Part shown: piece by piece, positions 9,136 through 18,540 of the stretch
How the letters are laid out: the number at the start of each line of letters is the position of its first letter
Position numbering within the stretch: position 1 is the first letter of the stretch
Source: Gigantopelta aegis
Lineage: Eukaryota; Mollusca; Gastropoda; Neomphalida; Peltospiridae
DNA length: 64,000 bases
Reading direction: 5' to 3'
NCBI RefSeq assembly: GCF_016097555.1
Contig: NC_054704.1
Location: forward strand, 92,578,653-92,642,652
Program-made: the position numbers and the translations under genes
Notes under the pieces: generated by a model
Told to the model about the DNA's origin: nothing
The model's input: the letters and a program-made list of their open reading frames with translations, nothing else
Database searches by the model: none

Positions 9136-12119
9136 TCCTCTTCTGTCTTTGTCTCTCTCTCTGTCCCTCTCTCTCTATCAATTTTGTGTGTGTGTTTAAC
9201 TTAGGACATTGTATCAATTATACTGATCACCATTCTTTAACTGGTTATAAGTTCTGAATAAATGATAGTACAACCCATCACATTCTTCTTGTGGTCATTA
9301 AATAAGATTATGTTTATTTCTCCTCACAGAAATCCAAGTTGTCCACATGAACCGGAACAAGAGAGACTGGTCGTTGCTGATAAGTCGAACGTGGAGGACC
9401 TGAAACAGTGCTATCAACCTGCATGTAAAGAGAGGAAAACCAGACTGTGAGTGTTGCTCCTGCACATTTTCATTGGTCCCCTACCTCTCCAACTGGAGGG
9501 GACTGCAGGTTTCATCTGTGTCCATCTGTCTGTCCATCAGATCTTCATACAGTTTTTCAAACTTTTTGTTTTGCAGTGCCTTGATATATTGAGCTGAAAT
9601 TTTGTAATTAGCTTTATCATGCAGTTACAGATCAAGTTTGACTTTCATGGGAATTTGCCAATTTTTGATAGTTATGGCCCTTGAACTTTGGAGATAATCA
9701 AATTAGTAGGGCCCAGTAAAGGACATGAGGGGATATATATTGCTTTAGCAGTAGTCTCAGAATGCTTGTTGGTATTGACAGCCATAAACCTGTATAACAG
9801 TATTTATTTGACAGTTGTGCTTTCTCTTTTTTATTTATTCCAAATGCTGAATATTCCCAAAGGTTTATTATTTAAGTTACCAGCTTTCTTGAAATTGTAT
9901 TTTTGTTGAAATAAAAAAATAACTATATTCATTATTGAGTCCTAGTAAATATTTATAAAGAGAAAAGGAATTCAGGAATATATGGTTAATTATACCTGTG
10001 TTAATATTTCAGTGACTGCATGGGAGTGCTGGATTGTGAATGGTGTCAGCTACAGGCTGACGGTAAATCTCCACTCTCCAAACAATATTGTGCAAGCCAG
10101 CGAGTCTGTTTTGGTGGTGTTCTAGGGGCTGCAACTCCATATGGGGATGAAGTCAGTGGTGAGTATTTTTATTATTTCATTTCTTACATTACTTAGCTTC
10201 TTTCTGAAAGTTAATGGGAGAAAAATGCATCACAAAACATGTGATTCTGTTTCACAACTCAATATTTATGGTGTATGATGTCTTGTGCATTAACCATTGA
10301 CAAATTGTCTTATGATGCTACTGAATTGCAGTTCTCATACAGGGGTTTCTACTAAAGGGTATGCAGGATAACATTACATACCCTAAAATATTGAAAATTT
10401 AATGGGTAGGCTTGTTAATTTTTTTTATAAAGATTATAGTGAGTGAATTGCTGTTTCAAATTTGTCAAAGTATATAAAATACAGCGTCCAGTTTCGAAAG
10501 ATTTCAGATCAATAACTACCTAGTAGGGGCAACTATGATCTGTTTTGTTTTTTGTACGTACCCTCAAATTATTTTCTGGCAGAAAGTGCATGCAGCTCTA
10601 GTTGTATTAAACTTGTAAAGATTATGTAAAAACAACATCACAAATTACATTTTATTTTGTAAATAAATAAAATCTGATTTAAATTATTATTGTTATTATT
10701 ATTTTTAAACTAAGAATTTATAATAAATTTTTTGTCACAGCTTTGGCTCATGGTTTTGACCCGGTGAAAATGAAGAGCACGCCTGTTGGTCCGGTAGCCG
10801 GTGGAATTATGGGCTGCTTCCTGCTGGTGGCTCTCGGCGTGTACTGCTACCGACACCATGTGCATCGCAACTCGCACCAGTACATCAGCACGCTGCCCGA
10901 GAACCACAACCGCATGTCGCACTACTACAACGAACCGGATGATGTTGAACCCGCGGAGGATCCTGGAGCTGGTCAGTCAGATGGTTTAGAGATAGAGATT
11001 GTATGTCGTACTGATTTTACGAAACGAATGTTAGATTTTTGTATTGCCTGAGCAAAAGCAAGAGTAATACATTAATCATGGCATGAATTTCATGAAATCG
11101 GTATGAGTCACTTGAGAGTGTAGTAATTTCTTTATTATTCATATCATTGGGGTTTTTTTTAATATAACTTGAATGAATGAATGAATGAATGTTTAACGAC
11201 ACCCCAGCACAAAAAATATATCGGCTATTGGGTGTCACACTATGGTAATGTAAACAAATAAGGTGATGATCAACATCAATATATAAATTCAAGATTTAAA
11301 TAAAAACAGTGTAAAGAACTGTGCAAAAATACAAATATCACATATAGATACAGACTTTTACTCCAAATTTCAATTTGTGCTGTATTGGCCATTCTCAAAG
11401 AGAATGTTACACTCCTGCGCCACGATGAGGTTACAGCACGCGCAGGGGTTTTTAATATAACATTTCAGCCACAACTAGGAGATGTCAAAATGTCATATTT
11501 CACATTCACAGACCGACTGGGGAAGCAATGTCATGTTATGACTTTACTTCCAATAATTACTTAATTACACTTGTCATTAATGTGTGCTTTTTAGGCATAT
11601 ATATGTTTCTATGGTAGAGGTATTTTAGAGTGAAAAATCAATATATTGTGGACACATCTTGTAACAATTACCATTTTCTGTTTTGCAGGTCACACTAACT
11701 TTGTTCTGGCCACATTCAACGAGAACCCTGCGAGTATTTCCCCGTACCGAGTGAACACGTCGTACCGGCGGCCAGCGGGCGGGGACAGTGACCATGGTTA
11801 CAGCACCATGACGCCACACGAAGACAGCGAGCACGCCAGTCTCCCGTGTCTTGAACCCCTCCTTATCGGGAAAGATCGCTTCAGGCCTACCCCGCATGGC
11901 ATGACAAAGGCCCCGATGCTGCCCCCACCCCCCAGTCTGTGTCGACGTAGCCGGAGCCCGACCCCTCCACAGACAAGACTCTCCACATATATGCCAATAC
12001 CCGAACAGACTGTCATCCTGTCGGAACACTGTGGTGGTCTGGGTGCCACCACTGTTATACCCGAGGCACCACACAGTGTCATAGCTAATGTCCAGGTACA
12101 TATGGTGGATTCTCGATGA
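397..12119 (+). CDS. CACHD1: CACHD1 orthologue (VWFA and Cache domain-containing protein 1), 3' part of gene, 19 exons
   Basis: Nineteen in-phase exons encode about 917 residues ending at a TGA at 12117-12119. The order of landmarks fits CACHD1, a single-pass alpha2/delta-like protein known to modulate voltage-gated calcium channels. The first Cache module (exons 2-4) carries [16 protein letters not shown] and a [14 protein letters not shown] strand. The second (exons 9-15) has [16 protein letters not shown] and [12 protein letters not shown] Cys-rich stretch ([20 protein letters not shown]) and PYGDEV follow, then one membrane helix (about residues 712-730 of the visible part) and a roughly 190-residue cytoplasmic tail. 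The signal peptide and most of the VWA domain lie upstream of the window. Family members are about 1,270 residues, so roughly 350 are missing. All introns are GT/AG and phases agree across every junction. Confidence 0.93.
960..1014 (+). other. G-rich tract (possible G-quadruplex)
   Basis: Contains GGGTGGGTGGGTGGGGGGGG followed by TTGTTGGGGG in the intron before CACHD1 exon 2. Four or more G-runs of three or longer with short loops fit the usual G-quadruplex pattern on the plus strand, which would be the RNA-like strand here. Confidence 0.5.
1134..1266 (+). CDS. CACHD1: CACHD1 exon 2 (start of first Cache module)
   Basis: Begins [20 protein letters not shown] and ends YIDEADR plus one base. 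The donor after 1266 (GTTCGT) is needed by phase because the next exon completes an Ala codon. A nearby GTGAGA at 1271 looks stronger but would shift the frame. Confidence 0.85.
1523..1791 (+). mobile_element. tRNA-derived SINE, diverged copy
   Basis: The head GGGACGTATCCCAGTGGTAA resembles a tRNA A box and GATCGATCCC a B box. The shared body follows (ACTAGTATATCAAAGGCC, GGTGCATATAAAAGATCCC) and the tail ends TTAAACAAACTTTA. It lies in the intron before CACHD1 exon 3. Confidence 0.75.
1971..2245. repeat. 55-bp minisatellite, five copies
   Basis: Units start at 1971, 2026, 2081, 2136 and 2191 with an exact 55-base period. Each contains AACTGCCATCAAAATGTATA, TAATAAAGGTTGTTTATTGA and then TACAGTATTTTTT. 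The array ends 17 bases before CACHD1 exon 3, and each unit has a TTTATTGATACAG string that resembles a 3' splice site. Confidence 0.95.
2263..2430 (+). CDS. CACHD1: CACHD1 exon 3 (first Cache module)
   Basis: Acceptor TTTAACAG, donor AAAG|GTACAG. Encodes [11 protein letters not shown], the [13 protein letters not shown] segment and YAFVITTKG, all typical of the conserved Cache fold of CACHD1 and alpha2/delta proteins. A 55-bp tandem array ends 17 bases before this exon. Confidence 0.93.
2483..2703 (+). mobile_element. 5'-truncated SINE with (TTTC)n tail
   Basis: Starts inside the shared body (GCCAGTGCACAACGACTGG), contains GGTGCATATAAAAGATCCCT and GTGGTCCTTAACCATATGTC, and ends AAATAAAACATGTCTTTCTT. 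It lacks the tRNA-like head. It lies 52 bases after CACHD1 exon 3. Confidence 0.8.
3235..3358 (+). CDS. CACHD1: CACHD1 exon 4
   Basis: Acceptor CCCCCTTCAG, donor GAG|GTATGT. Encodes [11 protein letters not shown], corresponding to the GYTLMHP-type motif closing the first Cache subdomain, then [19 protein letters not shown]. Confidence 0.92.
3498..3603 (+). CDS. CACHD1: CACHD1 exon 5
   Basis: Acceptor TTTTTAG, donor AAG|GTAAAC. Encodes [18 protein letters not shown] and on to FSKYMWKK in the phase left by exon 4. It contains one potential N-glycosylation site (NTT). Confidence 0.88.
4061..4139 (+). CDS. CACHD1: CACHD1 exon 6
   Basis: Acceptor CTACTTCAG, strong donor GTAAGT. Encodes [20 protein letters not shown] then ELTNIH, with the last codon split into exon 7. 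Phase-consistent on both sides. Confidence 0.88.
4773..4862 (+). CDS. CACHD1: CACHD1 exon 7
   Basis: Acceptor TTACTTTTCAG, donor GTATGT. Encodes [16 protein letters not shown] and on to LHLKQLSTL. The final G is the first base of the Asp codon completed by exon 8. Confidence 0.88.
5002..5144 (+). CDS. CACHD1: CACHD1 exon 8
   Basis: Acceptor CCTCTCTAG, donor GAG|GTGAGT. Encodes [20 protein letters not shown] and continues to [14 protein letters not shown]. It lies between the two Cache modules and ends in phase 0. Confidence 0.9.
5642..5823 (+). CDS. CACHD1: CACHD1 exon 9 (start of second Cache module)
   Basis: Acceptor TTTTTAACAG, donor GTATGA. Encodes [20 protein letters not shown], then [20 protein letters not shown] and AW. 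The Trp codon is split with exon 10, forming the WYTRA motif shared by Cache modules of this superfamily. Confidence 0.92.
6254..6364 (+). CDS. CACHD1: CACHD1 exon 10 (second Cache module)
   Basis: Acceptor AATTCAG, donor GTAAGT. Encodes [20 protein letters not shown] and on to ISHTIFEGK. The run Thr-Leu-Thr-Ala-Pro-Tyr is a conserved signature of the ligand-pocket side of Cache domains. Confidence 0.92.
6707..6829 (+). CDS. CACHD1: CACHD1 exon 11 (second Cache module)
   Basis: Acceptor TTTTCTCACAG, donor GTACGT. Encodes [20 protein letters not shown] and on to [20 protein letters not shown] is the second GVD-type strand of the Cache fold. Confidence 0.92.
7183..7282 (+). CDS. CACHD1: CACHD1 exon 12 (second Cache module)
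   Basis: Acceptor GTATGTTTTCAG, donor AAG|GTAGGA. Encodes [20 protein letters not shown] then [22 protein letters not shown] is one of the most diagnostic motifs for CACHD1 and alpha2/delta Cache domains. Confidence 0.94.
7425..7600. repeat. Diverged palindromic MITE-like repeat
   Basis: Contains GTGCTTATAAAACCTTTAGA, CATGTGTGTATGG and GATTTCAATCTAGACTC, resembling the better-preserved palindrome at 48400-48545. A further degraded relative spans about 4245-4490. Both are in CACHD1 introns. Confidence 0.5.
7989..8087 (+). CDS. CACHD1: CACHD1 exon 13
   Basis: Acceptor TATATTTGCAG, donor AAT|GTGAGG. Exactly 33 codons, [20 protein letters not shown] then [13 protein letters not shown], in phase 0 on both sides, so it could be skipped without a frameshift. 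Confidence 0.9.
8130..8222. repeat. Dispersed repeat fragment (pair with 9664-9770)
   Basis: Shares TATGCCCTTGAACTTGGGAG, GGACCCAGTAGGGCACATG and ATTGCTTTAGCAGTA with the longer copy at about 9480-9770 in another CACHD1 intron. It matches no SINE or TIR element that I recognise. Confidence 0.55.
8323..8475 (+). CDS. CACHD1: CACHD1 exon 14
   Basis: Acceptor TTGTTCCAG, donor ATG|GTATGT. Encodes [20 protein letters not shown], then [20 protein letters not shown] and SM. The NAFLGIVN..C....FCPCSM block is highly characteristic of CACHD1. Confidence 0.95.
8895..9010 (+). CDS. CACHD1: CACHD1 exon 15 (Cys-rich segment)
   Basis: Acceptor GGTCTCTTAG, donor GTAAGT. Encodes [20 protein letters not shown], then [18 protein letters not shown] with eight Cys. 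This segment closely follows the vertebrate CACHD1 pattern. The donor is followed within about 30 bases by a long CT microsatellite. Confidence 0.95.
9040..9132. repeat. (CT)n microsatellite
   Basis: Nearly pure CT dinucleotide run, with imperfect CT-rich flanks to about 9174, beginning about 30 bases after the CACHD1 exon 15 donor. Ser/Leu-rich plus-strand and Arg/Glu-rich minus-strand ORFs over it are artefacts. Confidence 0.97.
9330..9446 (+). CDS. CACHD1: CACHD1 exon 16
   Basis: Acceptor TCTCCTCACAG, donor GTGAGT. Encodes [20 protein letters not shown] then [19 protein letters not shown], the Cys-containing juxtamembrane ectodomain. Confidence 0.92.
9480..9770. repeat. Dispersed repeat, longer copy
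   Basis: Contains GGAGGGGACTGCAGGTTTCA, TGTCTGTCCATCAGATCTTC and TATGGCCCTTGAACTTTGGA. The second half matches 8130-8222. It sits in the intron after CACHD1 exon 16. Class unknown. Confidence 0.5.
10013..10158 (+). CDS. CACHD1: CACHD1 exon 17
   Basis: Acceptor AATATTTCAG, donor GTGAGT. Encodes [20 protein letters not shown], then [20 protein letters not shown]. The CEWC..........YC....CFGGV...PYGDE pattern is a conserved feature of the CACHD1 membrane-proximal region. Confidence 0.94.
10340..10594 (-). mobile_element. hAT-like MITE, uninterrupted copy
   Basis: The start CAGGGGTTTCTACTAAAGGG is inverted at the other end near TTTTCTGGCAGAAAGTGCAT. Read on the minus strand it is collinear with the element at 37556-38522, including GACAAATTTGAAACAG against GACAAATTATAAACAGG. 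It lacks the two SINEs present there, so it serves as an empty-site reference. CAGGG ends suggest the hAT superfamily. No 8-bp duplication is clear. Confidence 0.7.
10741..10971 (+). CDS. CACHD1: CACHD1 exon 18 (transmembrane helix)
   Basis: Acceptor TTTTTGTCACAG, donor GTCAGT after 10971. Encodes the extracellular stub [13 protein letters not shown], the helix [15 protein letters not shown], a basic RHHVHR stop-transfer and the cytoplasmic [15 protein letters not shown]. The donor is required by phase with exon 19. Read-through would add a short tail taken from a repeat element. Confidence 0.92.
10985..11600. mobile_element. Foldback MITE copy 1, interrupted by a SINE
   Basis: Shares GTACTGATTTTACGAAACGA, AATTTCTTTATTATTCA and GACTGGGGAAGC with 40520-40905. 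The outer inverted arms pair GTACTGATTTTACGAAA with a decayed TTTCATGAAATCGGTA. It starts right after the CACHD1 exon 18 donor and supplies the sequence that would be read if that donor were missed. A SINE interrupts it at 11173-11455. Confidence 0.7.
11173..11455 (-). mobile_element. SINE with (CATT)n tail inserted in foldback MITE
   Basis: The plus strand begins GAATGAATGAATGAATGTTT, AACGACACCCCAGCAC, so the tail is at the left and the element is on the minus strand. It is flanked by TTTTTAATATAAC on both sides, consistent with a target-site duplication. The GC-rich end (CACGATGAGGTTACAGCACG) is probably the 5' head. Confidence 0.7.
11689..12119 (+). CDS. CACHD1: CACHD1 exon 19 (cytoplasmic tail and stop)
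   Basis: Acceptor CTGTTTTGCAG. Encodes [40 protein letters not shown], a Pro-rich stretch ([18 protein letters not shown]) and the terminus VHMVDSR before TGA. The Ser/Thr/Pro-rich tail suggests phosphorylation and SH3-type partners, which is inference. Antisense ORFs over this exon are composition shadows. Confidence 0.93.
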
Positions 12120-14491
12120 GCTGTCAAAGTGTATGGGTGGGAAACGTTGTCATTGATAGTGCTCAGTTCGCCCGTGTCTTTGAGAATTAATGGATAGCCA
12201 CGCCTACCGGTTCAGTCTGCGATAGACGCGCGTGTCTGTTCTCAATTCCGGCACGGTTGTTATAATAATAATAATACTGCCTGTGTGCATCCGTCTCTGT
12301 GTTTTGTTTGTCTGTTCGAACATTAACGTAGGTTTTTGGGAGGTTTAGCCGGCACGTAATGTGTTCAAGACGTGTAGCTAACGCGTATGTGTTCAGGATG
12401 TGTAGCCGACAGGGATGTGTTCAGGACAGGAAGGGCGTATTCGGGCAGGATGACATCATAGTAGTCAATTTCTCAGGGATATCTCATGATGGCAGACAGA
12501 AATGGGCAACGCAGCTGGCTTACCAAAACAAAGGCATCCGTGGAGTTATTGGCTGGTCGGGTCATGTCACAGTGTAGCATACTCGTAAGCTGAGGATGGG
12601 ATGCGATACATTTTAGTTTGTGATATCAGATGTTAAAAACTCTTTTAATCTTGGATTGGACTATCTACAGTGTGGTCTTTGCGTGGCTGTTTTATAACAT
12701 CCGGACATGGATCTTCATACATTAGGAATTGTATATGAATTGGATATTTTCTTGGGTACATTTCATTAATGTATGGGAATTGGATATGTTCCTTTTTACA
12801 TTTAAGAAATGTATGTGAAATGGATACATTTCAGAAATATAGCTCAATCCAATGTTCCTGCGTACATTTTGGAAATGTATGAGAATTCAGAATAATGGGG
12901 TATATACATCGGAAATAGGGTACAGGAATTATAATTGGGTAAAAGCTGTTAAAATGCAAAAAAATAATGATGTGAAGACTTGAATGTCTTTGATTTTAAT
13001 GGGGTAATGCAAAAGCCAGTAAATGTCAGCATTGAAAGGTGATTAAAGCCAGTTTGCAGCAACGGTTAAAAACCCCAAACATTTTAATGTGTCTTTGAAA
13101 GCGGGTCTTTATCAAAATGGCGTTGTTTGGACCAAGGACTTTGCAGATGTACACACTTGTAGAGAAATGCATTTATTTTACATTGATGATGCAAAGACAT
13201 TATCAACGGACAAACACCATTTGTACACAGAGATCTGAACCAAGTAGTCTTTGATGTAAGGAATGTTTGTCTCTGGGGTATATTACATATATTATATGTG
13301 CAAGAAATGATTATGTTGAAAACCACATTGGAGCTGTATTTGAACTATGTACACTACTCATTGTTGTTACTGTATATATAATAATAATGGCAGTGTTTAA
13401 TGCTGTTGTATGAATTATTATCACGAGTGCTTGATGAGGTCTCGTCGTGGCTTCAGTTGTCTCCCCTTTCCTGCAGAATTACATTCTGAATCGATGTTTA
13501 GCACGACACCATCAAATTGATAATGCAGTTTTATTATATGCCATGAAATGTATACTGATGGGGGAAAAAATAAGGGAATGCATGATATTTGAGACCGAAT
13601 TTAATTCTCTACTAGAGTAGTTATGTCTGTATAAAACACAGAGATGTAATATGGGATTGGATATCAGTAACACAGTTAACTTCCTAACACTGTGAATAAG
13701 AGTTTTCGTTGCAGTCAATGTTTGGTTTTGCTATTTAAGTGTTCCCTCATTTCTTTCCATCAGTATAGAACATGCCCACCATACACATGCCCACCATACC
13801 TTTATGAAAACGGATTTTGCAGAGTAGCCACAGTTGAATTTTACCTATATATTTTATAATGAATTTGCCAAAATGCAAAACCCTGAATTGGTATCTTTAA
13901 GAGTTCTCTTATTTTGTTGCATTTGGTTTTGTGAAGACATTTTGATTTGGGATTTTCAAACAAAAGATGCCCAGTTTCTACCAGTAATCATTGTCCATCT
14001 TGACCATGGTTAAGATACGCAGCCCCATGCTTATAAAACAGTCTAGACTCAAGACTAATATAGTTTGAGAAACAAAGATCTGTGTAGATACTGCTTACCC
14101 ACCAATGTTTTGTGGAAATATCTGTAGATCAAGGTACATAATGTATATGCTGATTTTTAAAAGTATATATTTGGTGTTGTCTTTGTATGGAAAATGGATT
14201 GTGAATGGCAGGAAAGTGCAGATTACGAAGCCACGATGAGAACTAACTGAATTGTTAAACACCTTTTTTTAAAGTTCTGCAAGCTGTTTATAGTGCTAAG
14301 ATTTTGAACTTCTTAGGTAGATGTCTTCCATAAATTATTACCACTGTTCTTGTGTGTTATATTGTCTCTCTATATTGTCTGCTCAAGGAGATTCACATTT
14401 CTGTAATGGTACGATTCATTTCACACCTGGCTGAAACCAGTGAAATAATACACCATTTCGCCTATACTTATAAAAACTCCTGGTTTGCTGT

Positions 14492-14499
14492 AAAAAAAA

Positions 14500-14539
<40 letters not shown>
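14492..14539. repeat. Poly(A) run followed by (TA)n
   Basis: About 26 A residues run into an AT dinucleotide repeat. This could be a retroposon tail or simple slippage. No element body is recognised upstream. Confidence 0.95.
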
Positions 14540-14540
<1 letters not shown>

Positions 14541-16320
14541 ATATAAATCAATGTGTATATCAATAAATCAGCTTAGCATAATGGTGGATTTACCTATTCC
14601 ACCATTGTACAATGATAGTAACACATGGGTGTGAAAAAAATTGGGATTTTTCATTAGCAACTAATAACCAAGAATTTTATTTCATTGATCTTGTCAAATA
14701 TTTCAAGTGTTATATAGTGTATATGAAAACAGAATTACAAGGGCTGGGGTGCACACATACCCCACCAATAATAAAAACAAAACAAAGCAAAAAACCCCAA
14801 TAACAAATAAGCTTACAGCAAACCAGAAGTTTTAAGACAAAAGCTACACTGTTATTTCCTAATTTTGATATTAAACTTGTAACAATACGAACCATTACAT
14901 GTCATATTTATATACAGTTTTTGTTGTGCAAAACCATTATTTTACATTCAGAAATATTTCTTCTAGCACATTATAGAATATCGAAGATGTGTTAATTAAC
15001 TCAGATATTTATTTGTTATAGGTTTATAAAAAGCAGAATATTAGAGAATTTAAAATTATTTGAATTCTTATTGTTGGTGTTTCAATAAAAAAATTTAACA
15101 TACATATAAATTTAATGTGGTATATTTTGTTAATAAAATTTTATTTCAGTATTTAAAAATGTATTGAGCAATATCTGTTGTGCATCTTTATCATGTGGGA
15201 ACTTTGATTTATAAATGTCGAGAAATGAAACAATTTTGTTTTAATTAACATACGGTACTACAAATGAAATAATGGAACTTAATAAGTTGGTACACAGCTT
15301 TATAGACTACAAATTAAGTATCCCTCTTGATTTTTATGGAATTAGATATACTTCAGCTTGTAACATTTTTGTTTTAAATGCATTTCACTTTTAAATTTAG
15401 TTTAAATTAAATTTTATCACTGTTACATATTTTATTGTACATTGAAACCGTATTTAACAGTAACATGTTTTGTTTAACAAAATATCACTATTTTTTCTTG
15501 TTGTTTTTTCTGTCCTATTCTTTTCTCTCTTTTTTTTTCAATTTAAAATGTTTTTACTTACTTTTTTCTTTCTTTTTATAATAATAATTATTATTAATTT
15601 TATTATTTTTAAAAATTTATTTATTTTAATTTTATTTGCAATTTTAAATATGCATTTAGAGTTCTTCTAAATTTATTTATGGGTATAAATTATTTTATGT
15701 TCTTTGACAGACTTTGTGACATGTCAGTGTTTTGTTTCAGTGGTTATTCAGTGAAAAAAAGATATATATGTATTTGATGATGAAGCTCCATTACGATTAG
15801 TGAATACTGGTACTCTGTAAGTAGTTTAACATAGAAATCTATTGTAATCTGTACATATGTACATACTAACGACAGACTGTAGAAATGTATCGGTAGGTGT
15901 GCCTGGTTTAACCACAGTACGTTAGTGTTATATAAAGTCTCTGGCATATGCATGAACCCAACAAGCTTCTTGTAATATTGTAGTCTGCTGATGCTGTATT
16001 CCGTAAGAGTAAGTAACTGACATGTAGAACCAAACCACAAACCAGCAAGGTTAATTTCAGTGGATTGAGAGTGGAATTTATTTTTGAGGTAAATGCCTGG
16101 GAATGAAAAGGCAGAGTATTACATAAATAAATGAATTTCAGTTTGTTTGGGGTTTTTTAAATTAAAAAAAAAACAAATTCACTAATACAAAAATATTTTT
16201 ACAAGTTTTGAAGTGTAATGATTGCCCAAAGATTTAAAACAAACAAATTAGTAGATTCAGTGTTTTGAAAACAAGTACTGGTATGTCAAAATGGGGAAGA
16301 ACACAAATAAGTAGGTAAAA

Positions 16321-16384
16321 TGAATGAATGTTTAACGACACCCCAGCATGAAAAATACATCGGCTATTGGGTGTCAAACTATGA
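16321..16384 (-). mobile_element. Severely 5'-truncated SINE (64 bp)
   Basis: Holds only the tail of the same family as 11173-11455 (AATGTTTAACGACACCCCAG, TCGGCTATTGGGTGTC). It is flanked by a perfect 11-base duplication AGTAGGTAAAA at 16310-16320 and 16385-16395, showing target-primed insertion of a truncated copy. Confidence 0.85.
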
Positions 16385-16803
16385 AGTAGGTAAAAAGTAT
16401 ATGTGAAATAATGGAATCGAAGCACACACGAATTCAGTTGAAATTAAACAATTGAAAACAAAAATAATATATATATTTTTTTTAATTCAAAAACTTTTAT
16501 TCATATTATACATTGGTGTGAGGGCGAATTTATTCCTTGGCATTTACCTTGAATCCCCTAGACGTTACTGATATTACAAATAAATTTCCCCAGAGATGTG
16601 CCTATCAGGGTTTTAAAACGTAGGTCAACTAGCTCTTTAGGCAGTTGATGTTTATTGTTATTACATTTTGTAAATGTGGCCAATGCTCTTTTGCATTAGC
16701 ATATTTTGTAATAAAAGACAATGATGAAACATGTGTCAACTTGTTTTGTTTTTTTATCTTATTGTTTGGTCTGTTTCATTAATCTTCTTCTTAGCGATCC
16801 CGG

Positions 16804-17015
16804 CCATGTCAGATGGGTAGTCCGGTATTGTGGACGAATTCCGACGTCGCCGGTCCCCACAGCTTCTCCCTCAGGTCCATTGCACTGAGCCACATTTGCA
16901 GGGTGTCGAATGTGGGTTGGCATCTATGGACCACTGCCACATGGGCACTCGTCCATGTGAGAAATTTTCAGCATGAAGAGATGCAGGAAGGGCTGACAAT
17001 GTCCTGTTCTCATCT
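16804..17015 (-). pseudogene. LINE reverse-transcriptase C-terminal remnant
   Basis: On the minus strand the reading is MRTGHCQPFLHLFMLKISHM, then DECPCGSGP, an in-frame stop, and MPTHIRHP. After a one-base shift it reads DLREKLWGPATSEFVHNTGL and a stop. TGH....HL......C.CG....T..H and the TGL ending are typical of the region after the RT domain in Jockey/RTE-like LINEs. One nonsense and at least one frameshift mark it as dead. No upstream RT or endonuclease was seen. Confidence 0.7.
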
Positions 17016-17250
17016 GTTTCATTTCAACTTATTTCTGTGCTTATATCCAATTAAGGTTCAAGCACCTCTGCCCAGTACAGTGGGTTAGTTGTTAGTGATT
17101 AGTGAAAGAAAAGACGGTGTAGTGGTTTTACACCTACCCACTGAGTCGTTAAAACTCGCTCTGGGTGGAAGCCAATACTGGGCTACGAACCCTGTACCTA
17201 CCAACCTTATGTCCAATGGCTTAACCACAACATCACCGAGGCCGGTTATT
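17016..17250 (-). mobile_element. tRNA-derived SINE, minus strand (CCTCGGTG head)
   Basis: The minus strand begins CCGGCCTCGGTGATGTTGTG, with TAGGTACAGGGTTCGTAGCC as B-box region, then a body ending TTAATTGGATATAAGCACAG and AAATAAGTTGAAATG. Related copies lie at 30195-30385, 32850-33085 and 44610-45255. It abuts the LINE remnant. Confidence 0.75.
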
Positions 17251-17526
17251 AGTTTGGTCTAAACCTTGTTCACTGTACATGTTCCCATAATAGAGAATAA
17301 CCAGTTACTGCCTGAAGATAACAGCTTTATCCTGCGAAGGTTAGAATGGCTGTGTGGTAAAGCTGATATTAAGGCAATTAACGGTTGTTTTATTTATCCT
17401 GCAATTCAACAGTAATAGTCTGAAAATCATTATTTATTCCAGTTTTGGTATCAAATCGTGTACCATCAACCTAGCGTTTTTTGTAGTATGACATCTAAGA
17501 TACATGGGTCATTCTTTGTAAGACAC

Positions 17527-17909
17527 CGGCCTCGGTGGCATAGTGGTTAGGCCATCGGTCTACAGGCTGGTAGGTACTGGGTTCGTATCCCAGTTGAGGT
17601 ATGGGATTTTTAATCAGAAACTGACTCCAAACCATGAGTGAGTGCTCCGCAAGGCTCAATGGGTAGGTGTAAACCACTTGCACCGACCAGTGATCCATAA
17701 CTGGTTCAACAAAGGCCATGGTTTGTGCTATCCTGCCTGTGGGAAGTGCAAATAAAAGATCCCTTGCTGCTAATCGGAAAGAGTAGCCCATGTAGTGGCG
17801 ACAGCGGGTTTCCTCTTAAAATCTGTGTGGTCCTTAACCATATGTCATATAACCATACGCCATATAACCGTAAATAAAATGTGTTTTGTTAAATAAAACA
17901 TTTCTTTCT
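17527..17909 (+). mobile_element. tRNA-derived SINE with intact 15-bp target duplication
   Basis: Head CGGCCTCGGTGGCATAGTGG with GGGTTCGTATCCCAG as B box, body CAAAGGCCATGGTTTGTGCT, AAAAGATCCCTTGCTGCTAA, and a (TTTC)n tail. It is flanked by TTCTTTGTAAGACAC at 17512-17526 and 17910-17924. The perfect duplication suggests a recent insertion. Confidence 0.9.
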
Positions 17910-18540
17910 TTCTTTGTAAGACACTAGTGACATTTTGTCACATTCATAAAGTGTTTCTTAACTCCAATTCATAAATAGATATATGAGTTTTGTATCTTCA
18001 TTATGACACAAAACGTTATTTGTATGCTTTACTAAAACAAATTATTTGGTTAGTTGTTTATTGAAAATCTAGTGTGAAATACTTCTCGACAATGTATATA
18101 GTGATTGCAGGATACAGGCTTAGATTGATCTATTGTCATATAAAGCACTTTCATAACATTTGGGAATAATTTTTAAAATGTATAAAAGATTGCTTGCTGT
18201 GAATTCTGCAAACATTAAAGTCACAAAAGTAACACATTCCCAACAAATGAAGCCCCTTTCAATGATTAAAATAGCATTTTCTTTCATACAATATCAATGT
18301 CGGAATATCCCAGTTTCCCTAATGTGTTTGGTCATATTAATGTTTATAGTAAAGTTGATAATGCAATTTAAGCAAAACAATTTGAATATGATAATATTAA
18401 GGAACTGATATATTGTTACGTTAAAATGAAAGTAAAGTAGTACCGTAATTAGTATTTTCTGGCATTACTGAAATCTATCTGGCCAAGAACTGAACAATCG
18501 ACTGGTGAACTGCATTTGGCATGACGTGTTGATATACAGT

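Larger units (their letters stand above)
12120..16790 (+). other. CACHD1: CACHD1 3' UTR and downstream non-coding stretch
   Basis: No coding signal follows the CACHD1 stop. AATAAA hexamers at 14562-14567 and 15084-15089 are candidate poly(A) signals, so a long 3' UTR is likely. The end cannot be fixed from sequence. The region holds an A-run followed by a (TA)n run (14492-14539), a palindrome-family fragment near 14030-14075 and a truncated SINE at 16321-16384. I see nothing else I can name. Confidence 0.5.

Noticed and set aside
8891..9217. 108-codon minus-strand Arg/Glu repeat ORF and 78-codon plus-strand Ser/Leu ORF
   Set aside because: Both are translations of the CT microsatellite beside CACHD1 exon 15.
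11625..12127. 158- and 109-codon minus-strand ORFs
   Set aside because: Antisense shadows of CACHD1 exon 19, which has clear sense-strand support.
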